From a bacterium (GTDB taxonomy: Bacteria > UBP15 > UBA6099 > DSWB01): DNA of 16,898 nt. Positions 13,204 through 16,898 of this stretch are shown piece after piece. The stretch covers positions 1 to 16,898 of the forward strand of contig JAGUYV010000147.1 of the NCBI GenBank assembly GCA_020061125.1, in the 5' to 3' direction. Made by a program: the position numbers and the translations under genes. The notes beneath the pieces were generated by a model. That model did no database searches. It saw only the letters and a program-made list of their open reading frames with translations, and was not told where the DNA came from. The stretch's first letter is position 1; each line of letters begins with the position of its first letter.

Positions 13204-13356
13204 ATGCCCGGCAAAAACAAAAAAGGCTTCAAGCGGGACCACGAGTCCTTCACCCCCGTGCAGATCATCGAGCAGATCGTGATCCTTGCGGGAGTGCTGG
13301 CGTTTCTCGCCGGGTTCTGGTATGTGGTGTACCGCTTCGTGGCGGATCTCTTTTAA
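13204..13356 (+). CDS. Small single-pass membrane protein, 50 aa
   Basis: This short gene encodes 50 residues with a strongly basic N-terminus (MPGKNKKGFKRDHES) and one hydrophobic helix (about residues 22-47). The positive-inside rule puts the N-terminus in the cytoplasm. I do not recognise it. Support for it being real comes from AGGA at 13191-13194, 9 nt before the ATG, a well-spaced promoter just upstream, and a clean amphipathic/membrane design with a proper stop. It could be a small membrane regulator or a subunit of a membrane complex. The overlapping longer frame (13155-13481) reads as low-complexity Arg/Pro-rich sequence and is its shadow. Confidence 0.62.
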   Translation: MPGKNKKGFKRDHESFTPVQIIEQIVILAGVLAFLAGFWYVVYRFVADLF

Positions 13357-13382
13357 CCGCAATGCCGTTTGCTTATGCCGTC

Positions 13383-13404
13383 ATTCCGGCCAGAGGGCCG
13401 GAAT
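13383..13404. repeat. Hairpin repeat of the CATTCC...GGAATCCAG type
   Basis: ATTCCGGCC (13383-13391) and GGCCGGAAT (13396-13404) form a perfect 9-bp stem with an AGAG loop, within CGTCATTCC...GGAATCCAGG. This style of short palindrome is a widespread REP-like intergenic repeat. It lies 27 nt after the 50-aa gene. There is no U-tract, though it may still protect the transcript end. Confidence 0.6.
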
Positions 13405-13496
13405 CCAGGGGACAGGATGTCGAGGGTGGAATAGTTGGGGCGGGTTGGGTTTTTCCCTTATGTGAACGGTGTTGCTTTTAACCGGGGAGGCATTCA

Positions 13497-13706
13497 TTGA
13501 GAATCCTGGCTTTGATGTTTCTGCTGCTGGCGTTCCTGTCATTTCTCACCGGCATCCTTGCGCGGTTTCTTCATCCCGCCTTCATCCCCCACGACCCCAT
13601 CACCCTCATGAACGCGGCCGATCTGTTCCTGCTGTTCTCCATCGCCCTGGCGGTTCTGCATCTGGTGCGTATTCAAGACAAGCCGCGGGACCGGAACGAC
13701 GACTGA
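13497..13706 (+). CDS. Small two-pass membrane protein, 69 aa, TTG start
   Basis: This 69-residue protein is unrecognised. It has two hydrophobic helices (about 2-23 and 40-60), a short loop between them (HPAFIPHDPITLMN), and a charged tail (RIQDKPRDRNDD). TTG is chosen as start because GGGGAGG (13484-13490) sits 6 nt upstream, an ideal spacing, and no ATG gives the full first helix. It lies 140 nt after the 50-aa membrane protein and 65 nt before the amidohydrolase gene. The two small proteins may share a role in the membrane, but that rests on proximity only. Confidence 0.65.
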   Translation: MRILALMFLLLAFLSFLTGILARFLHPAFIPHDPITLMNAADLFLLFSIALAVLHLVRIQDKPRDRNDD

Positions 13707-13757
13707 ACGCCGCATCGCAATTGGGGAACTCTTTCCGCATTCTTCGTTCCAGCGCGT

Positions 13758-13763
13758 TATAAT
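13758..13763 (+). promoter_or_regulatory. Consensus -10 box (TATAAT) 8 nt before the amidohydrolase start
   Basis: TATAAT ends 8 nt before the ATG at 13772, so the expected transcript begins on or right next to the start codon. No Shine-Dalgarno and no clear -35 hexamer are seen. Confidence 0.4.
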
Positions 13764-13771
13764 AGGTCATT

Positions 13772-14629
13772 ATGCGCGCAACGGATCCGCTTGATTCGCA
13801 GCCTCTTGGCCTCTCCTGGGACATCATAGACATTCACGCGCATTTCTTTCCTCCGGGGTGGTTCGAGGCGGTCTGGAATTTCTTCGAAAAACATAACTGG
13901 CCCATCAACTACAAGGGCGCGCCCGCGGAGCTTGCGCAGCAACTGCGCGGTTTCGGCGTGTCGCACTTCACGGTTCTGAACTACCTGCACAAGCCCGGCC
14001 TGCGCGACAGCCTGGCGGAATGGACGCGTGATTTCGCGGCCTCACAGCCCGGCGCAATCCCCTTCGGAACGCTCTATCCCGGTGAACCCGGAAACCTCGA
14101 AGCCGCGCGCCGCTGGTTCCTGGAATGGGACTTCCGCGGACTCAAGATCCAGCCTCTGGTCTCGAAAAAATATGTTCCCGACCCTGACATGTACCCGGTG
14201 TTCGAACTCATGGCCGAAACGGGACGATGGCTGCTCATCCACATCGGCACCGCCCCGTATCCCAACGAATTCACCAATCTCGGCGACCTGGAAAAGCTGC
14301 TCAACGACATTCCCGGCCTGCCCGTGATCCTCGCGCACATGGGCGGCTACGAATTCGAGCGCGCCCTGAACCTCATGGAGCGGTTTCCCAGCCTGCGCAT
14401 GGACACCACCATGATCTTCGTGAACGCGGGCGTGTTCGACGCGCGTTATCCCCTGCCAATGGAGCGCCTGTCGCCGTTCCTGGACCGCATTCTGTTCGGC
14501 AGCGATTTCCCGAACATCCCCTACGACTACGCCGAATCCATAGACGGCCTGCGGCGCTACGGGTTCGCGGGCGCGGACCTCGAGCGCATCACCCGCGCAA
14601 ACGCCGCCCGTATCCTCGGGCTGGATTAA
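13772..14629 (+). CDS. Amidohydrolase-2 family metal-dependent hydrolase
   Basis: This 285-residue TIM-barrel protein fits PF04909. The metal ligands are visible in order: His22 and His24 in 'DIHAHFF', His157 in 'LLIHIGT', His189 in 'LAHMGG' and Asp245 in 'LFGSDFPN'. The family includes hydrolases and decarboxylases of aromatic and amino-acid metabolites (for example ACMSD-like and resorcylate decarboxylases). The typical closing pattern 'RITRANAARILGLD' is present. It has no signal peptide and should be cytoplasmic. The specific substrate cannot be told from sequence or neighbours. It is a short single gene, convergent with the methyltransferase-like gene with 7 nt between them. No Shine-Dalgarno is seen; a -10 box 8 nt upstream suggests leaderless expression. 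Confidence 0.85.
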   Translation: MRATDPLDSQPLGLSWDIIDIHAHFFPPGWFEAVWNFFEKHNWPINYKGAPAELAQQLRGFGVSHFTVLNYLHKPGLRDSLAEWTRDFAASQPGAIPFGTLYPGEPGNLEAARRWFLEWDFRGLKIQPLVSKKYVPDPDMYPVFELMAETGRWLLIHIGTAPYPNEFTNLGDLEKLLNDIPGLPVILAHMGGYEFERALNLMERFPSLRMDTTMIFVNAGVFDARYPLPMERLSPFLDRILFGSDFPNIPYDYAESIDGLRRYGFAGADLERITRANAARILGLD

Positions 14630-14636
14630 CGCGCAA

Positions 14637-15575
14637 TCACGCGTTCTTCTGGAAAATCAGAATATTGTAATGAACCACATTGGGGACATAAGTGTGCGGA
14701 TACCCGTAGGGGCGCAGCTTTTCAGCCGTGTTCTCCCAGATTTTTTCGCCTTTGAGCACAAACCCCGCCTGCTGGCCCGCGGCCGCGAAATGCGGGGTGA
14801 TGTACACATAACTGCCTTCCTGATACAGGTTTCTTGTGAACACGGCCAGATACTTCTTGTTGCGCAGCACCTTGCGGCAGTTGACGAAAAGCTCCTCCAG
14901 CATAGAGAAGAACAGGTCGAACGCCTGCTCGCCCTTCACATCTTTTCCCAGCCATTCCATGGGCTTGAGGATGCCCGGCGGATCCATGAGGATGAAGTCC
15001 ACGGACTCGGCAGGCAGATAGCGGGACAAATGAACGCAGTCGCCCTGCACCAGTTTGCGGCGCGGAATTTCGTGCGATTTGCAGATTTCGTAATAGATGT
15101 CAATCCACTTCTTGAACAGCTCGAAGCCCACGGCCTCGCGGTTCATGAGTGCAGCCGCCAGGAGCGCGGACCCCGTGCCCGCGAACGGGTCCAGAACCAT
15201 GTCCCGCTCTTTGGTGAAAAACGCCAGAAGCTGGCCCAGCAGAAACGGGCTTTTGTACTCGGGATGCTTGCGCCGCAGTTCATGGCCCAGGGTTTTGGGA
15301 AAAGTTTCGGTGAGAACCGTGCGCGTGAATTTGAGCCATTCGCCGCTGCCCAGTTCGTTGAGCTTGTTGTTGGGATCGACTTCGCCTTCGGGCCGCGGCC
15401 TGGTCCACGGAAACAGTTTTCTGTAGTCCGGTTCCGGGGGCTTTTCTTCGAGCTTGAAGATGCGCAGCAGGTTGAGCAGGTCCCGGCACCGGGGCGCGTG
15501 GGAGCAGTCCGGGCACATGAAAATCGGGCTGCGGCAGTAGAACGAAATTTCCTCGAAATCGAAATCCTTGCCCAT
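14637..15575 (-). CDS. Methyltransferase-fold protein (DNA methylase-like) with Cys-rich N-terminus
   Basis: This 312-residue protein has the AdoMet-binding motif I 'VLDPFAGTGS' (127-136) preceded by 'HPEYKSPFLLGQLLAFF', and 'AVGFEL' after it, as in DNA N4/N6 methylases and Trm11-like enzymes. Motif IV follows motif I and reads DPPG (198-201) instead of the usual [DNS]PP[YFW], losing the aromatic residue that stacks on the target base. The N-terminus has four cysteines in the pattern C-x6-C-x2-C-x5-C (Cys14, 21, 24, 30), which could bind zinc or an Fe-S cluster. No restriction enzyme is adjacent. It may be an orphan DNA or RNA methylase or a non-catalytic relative. ATG 15575 has only a distant GGGAGA upstream. 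Confidence 0.75.
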   Translation of the reverse strand: MGKDFDFEEISFYCRSPIFMCPDCSHAPRCRDLLNLLRIFKLEEKPPEPDYRKLFPWTRPRPEGEVDPNNKLNELGSGEWLKFTRTVLTETFPKTLGHELRRKHPEYKSPFLLGQLLAFFTKERDMVLDPFAGTGSALLAAALMNREAVGFELFKKWIDIYYEICKSHEIPRRKLVQGDCVHLSRYLPAESVDFILMDPPGILKPMEWLGKDVKGEQAFDLFFSMLEELFVNCRKVLRNKKYLAVFTRNLYQEGSYVYITPHFAAAGQQAGFVLKGEKIWENTAEKLRPYGYPHTYVPNVVHYNILIFQKNA

Positions 15576-15673
15576 GGGCGTGAAGCGGCTCTCCCGGTCG
15601 CATGCTTTGAATCAAGTATAAATCCGCGGCCAGCCCGCGTCTGTGGATAATGTCGCGAAAATGCGTGAAATGT

Positions 15674-16540
15674 TTATTCGAACAGGGTGAAAAAGTCGCT
15701 GGCCCCGGCCATGTCGTCGGAAAGAAACTCCTCCGCCTCTCGGGGCAGGTTGTCCTGAATCTTGAACATCTTGCGCGCGGACTCATGGATATCCTCGATT
15801 TGGAGCAGGGCGTTGTCGCCGTAACCGCCGTACTCGCGGATCTTGCAGATCACATCCGCGGCGTGCACGGCGTGGGTGATTTGCGCAAATTCCAGCTCGC
15901 CCGCGGGCGTGTGGTGCCGCGCGATAGGCTCCTTGAGCGTGCCGGGCAGCAGCCATTTTTCGGCGATGAAACATCCCACATCCGCATGCGTGAACCCAAG
16001 GATTTCCATCTCGGCCATGTACAACGGGATCCGCCGCTCCAAGGACAGTTGCTGCGCTTTCTTGAGGTCTTCGGGCATGCCCTGTTCAAGCGGGATGAAG
16101 CCGATGTCGTGCAGCAGACCGGCCACGAAGAACAGTTCGGAATCACGCGAGCGCACGGACTTGGCCATGGCGCGCGCCACAAACGCCGTGCCCGCGGCGT
16201 GACGCCAGAAGGTGCGGTAGTCGAATCCGGTTTTGGACGGCGTTTTGGGCATGGCGGCCAGAATGGACACGGACAGCGCCAGGCTGCGCACATTGTTGAA
16301 ACCCAGGATCACGATCGCCTGGGAAATGGTGTCAATTTTGCGGGGAAACCCGAAAAACGCGGAGTTCACGGCCTTGAGCAGGCGCGCGGACACCACCTGG
16401 TCCATCATGATGATTTCCTTGAGATCTTCCACGGAACTTTCCGGGTTTTCCGTGACCTCGAGGATTTTCGCCGCCACCACGGGCAGGGTGGGGATGTCCT
16501 TGATGCGCTGCCCGATCTGGTCTCGAATTGATTTGTCCAA
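15674..16540 (-). CDS. HDOD-domain signalling protein
   Basis: This 288-residue protein fits the HDOD domain (PF08668), a relative of HD phosphohydrolases used in regulation. Diagnostic segments are 'IPTLPVVAAKILEV', 'IIMMDQVVSARLLKAVNSAFFGF', 'ISQAIVILGFNNVRSLALS', 'GLLHDIGFIPL' and 'ARHHTPAG'. Complete HD metal sites are usually absent in HDOD proteins, which act in signalling (c-di-GMP, motility, phosphorelay). No receiver or GGDEF domain is attached. I choose TTG 16540 as start: it follows AGGGAG by 9 nt and lies downstream of a near-perfect promoter whose transcript begins at about 16571, after the further upstream in-frame starts (to 16621), which therefore cannot be translated from it. 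Confidence 0.88.
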   Translation of the reverse strand: MDKSIRDQIGQRIKDIPTLPVVAAKILEVTENPESSVEDLKEIIMMDQVVSARLLKAVNSAFFGFPRKIDTISQAIVILGFNNVRSLALSVSILAAMPKTPSKTGFDYRTFWRHAAGTAFVARAMAKSVRSRDSELFFVAGLLHDIGFIPLEQGMPEDLKKAQQLSLERRIPLYMAEMEILGFTHADVGCFIAEKWLLPGTLKEPIARHHTPAGELEFAQITHAVHAADVICKIREYGGYGDNALLQIEDIHESARKMFKIQDNLPREAEEFLSDDMAGASDFFTLFE

Positions 16541-16577
16541 TGGAAACGGCTCCCTGTGCGCCGTGCAAAGCGTGTAT

Positions 16578-16606
16578 ATCATAAAAATAAATTGGAATAG
16601 TGTCAA
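16578..16606 (-). promoter_or_regulatory. Near-consensus sigma-70 promoter of the HDOD gene
   Basis: Minus strand: TTGACA (16606-16601), a 17-nt spacer and TATGAT (16583-16578), matching 11 of 12 consensus bases at optimal spacing. The start point is about 16571, leaving a leader of about 30 nt that contains AGGGAG. Confidence 0.8.
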
Positions 16607-16670
16607 ACTCCGGCTGGCCATGCCGCGCGGATTTTGAGGTCAGGCGCCCCGGAACGCGGGGGCGGTTTTA

Positions 16671-16676
16671 TATAAT
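16671..16676 (+). promoter_or_regulatory. Consensus -10 box (TATAAT) for cinA
   Basis: TATAAT lies 28 nt before the cinA ATG, leaving a leader of about 22 nt that includes GGGGGAGG. No fitting -35 hexamer is apparent. Confidence 0.45.
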
Positions 16677-16704
16677 GGAATAGATTCCGGGGGAGGCGCA
16701 ACGC

Positions 16705-16898
16705 ATGCTCGAAGGCGAAATCATATCCATAGGCAATGAACTGCTGCAGGGGCGCATGGACGACACCAACGCCACGCACATATCGCGCATCATGAACGAG
16801 CGCGGCGTCAAGGTCCGGTACCGCACCACCGTGGGAGACAATCAGGATGATATCGTGGACGCGCTCCGGCGCGCGGCGCGGCGCGCGGACATCGTGAC
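16705..16898 (+). CDS. cinA: CinA family protein (competence/damage-inducible protein A), 3'-truncated by window edge
   Basis: Only the first 64 residues are in the window. They open 'MLEGEIISIGNELLQG', then 'DTNATHISRIMNERG' and 'YRTTVGDNQDD', the conserved start of the MoCF/MogA-like domain of CinA. That domain has ADP-ribose pyrophosphatase activity in characterised CinA proteins, and a C-terminal PncC nicotinamide-nucleotide amidase domain often follows; whether it does here lies outside the window. GGGGGAGG (16689-16696), 8 nt upstream, fixes the start at ATG 16705. It is divergent from the HDOD gene, with both promoters in the shared 164-nt spacer. Confidence 0.93.
   Translation, partial: MLEGEIISIGNELLQGRMDDTNATHISRIMNERGVKVRYRTTVGDNQDDIVDALRRAARRADIV

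Noticed and set aside
15642-15650. Perfect DnaA box (TTATCCACA on the minus strand) between the methyltransferase-like and HDOD genes
   Set aside because: A single 9-mer with no second box, AT-rich unwinding region or dnaA/dnaN neighbours does not support an origin; it may be chance or a titration site.
1-16898. CRISPR arrays, tRNA or rRNA genes, complete insertion sequences, prophage genes
   Set aside because: No regularly spaced repeats, no tRNA-like T-loop with acceptor pairing, no rRNA segments and no transposase or phage protein were seen on either strand.

Overview
The window comes from a GC-rich bacterium that reads like an ordinary chromosome. Many genes have good Shine-Dalgarno sequences (GGGGGAGG, AAAGGAGGA), and TATAAT-like -10 boxes stand out against the GC-rich background. 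Gene content includes type I GAPDH with phosphoglycerate kinase, RapZ with YvcK, riboflavin synthase, CinA, an HDOD protein and an S49 protease. This suggests a free-living heterotroph. The sequence alone does not fix the phylum. The short dispersed hairpin repeats and many unfamiliar small membrane proteins would suit an environmental, poorly sampled lineage, but that is inference.

Layout. Positions 1-678 hold the 3' part of a CaiB/BaiF (AMACR-like) CoA-transferase gene. Positions 721-1460 (-) hold an AT-richer MNT/HEPN toxin-antitoxin-type pair bracketed by 19/20-bp near-identical direct repeats (681-699, 1531-1550). It looks like an insertion between two convergent genes. A full alpha/beta hydrolase follows at 1552-2571 (-). 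Positions 2771-5753 (+) carry an SppA-like S49 protease and a membrane-anchored type I phosphodiesterase-family enzyme. A four-helix membrane protein (5817-6332) comes next. Positions 6474-9469 (+) encode riboflavin synthase, RapZ and a membrane-anchored YvcK.

Positions 9470-9956 form an accessory-type patch. It has two perfect 42-bp direct repeats, a GC hairpin repeat and what I read as the frameshifted 3' remnant of a hicA toxin gene. Two tandem DUF2007-type genes follow (9957-10493), then a 321-bp intergenic region with an imperfect 42-nt palindrome, then gap (10815-11822), a textbook terminator, and pgk (11910-13103). Two very small membrane proteins (50 and 69 aa) flank another hairpin repeat. 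A TIM-barrel amidohydrolase (13772-14629), a methyltransferase-fold protein with a four-cysteine N-terminus on the minus strand (14637-15575) and an HDOD protein (15674-16540, -) follow. The window ends in the 5' part of cinA, divergent from the HDOD gene.

How the genes fit together. gap and pgk catalyse consecutive glycolytic steps. RapZ and YvcK are conserved regulators of amino-sugar, cell-wall and central carbon metabolism and are commonly neighbours. The rest looks like a mosaic of short transcription units. The points most worth a second look are the repeat-bracketed HEPN/MNT island, the broken hicA, the Cys-rich DPPG methyltransferase-like protein, and several genes whose -10 box lies only 7-8 nt before the start codon, suggesting leaderless transcripts.
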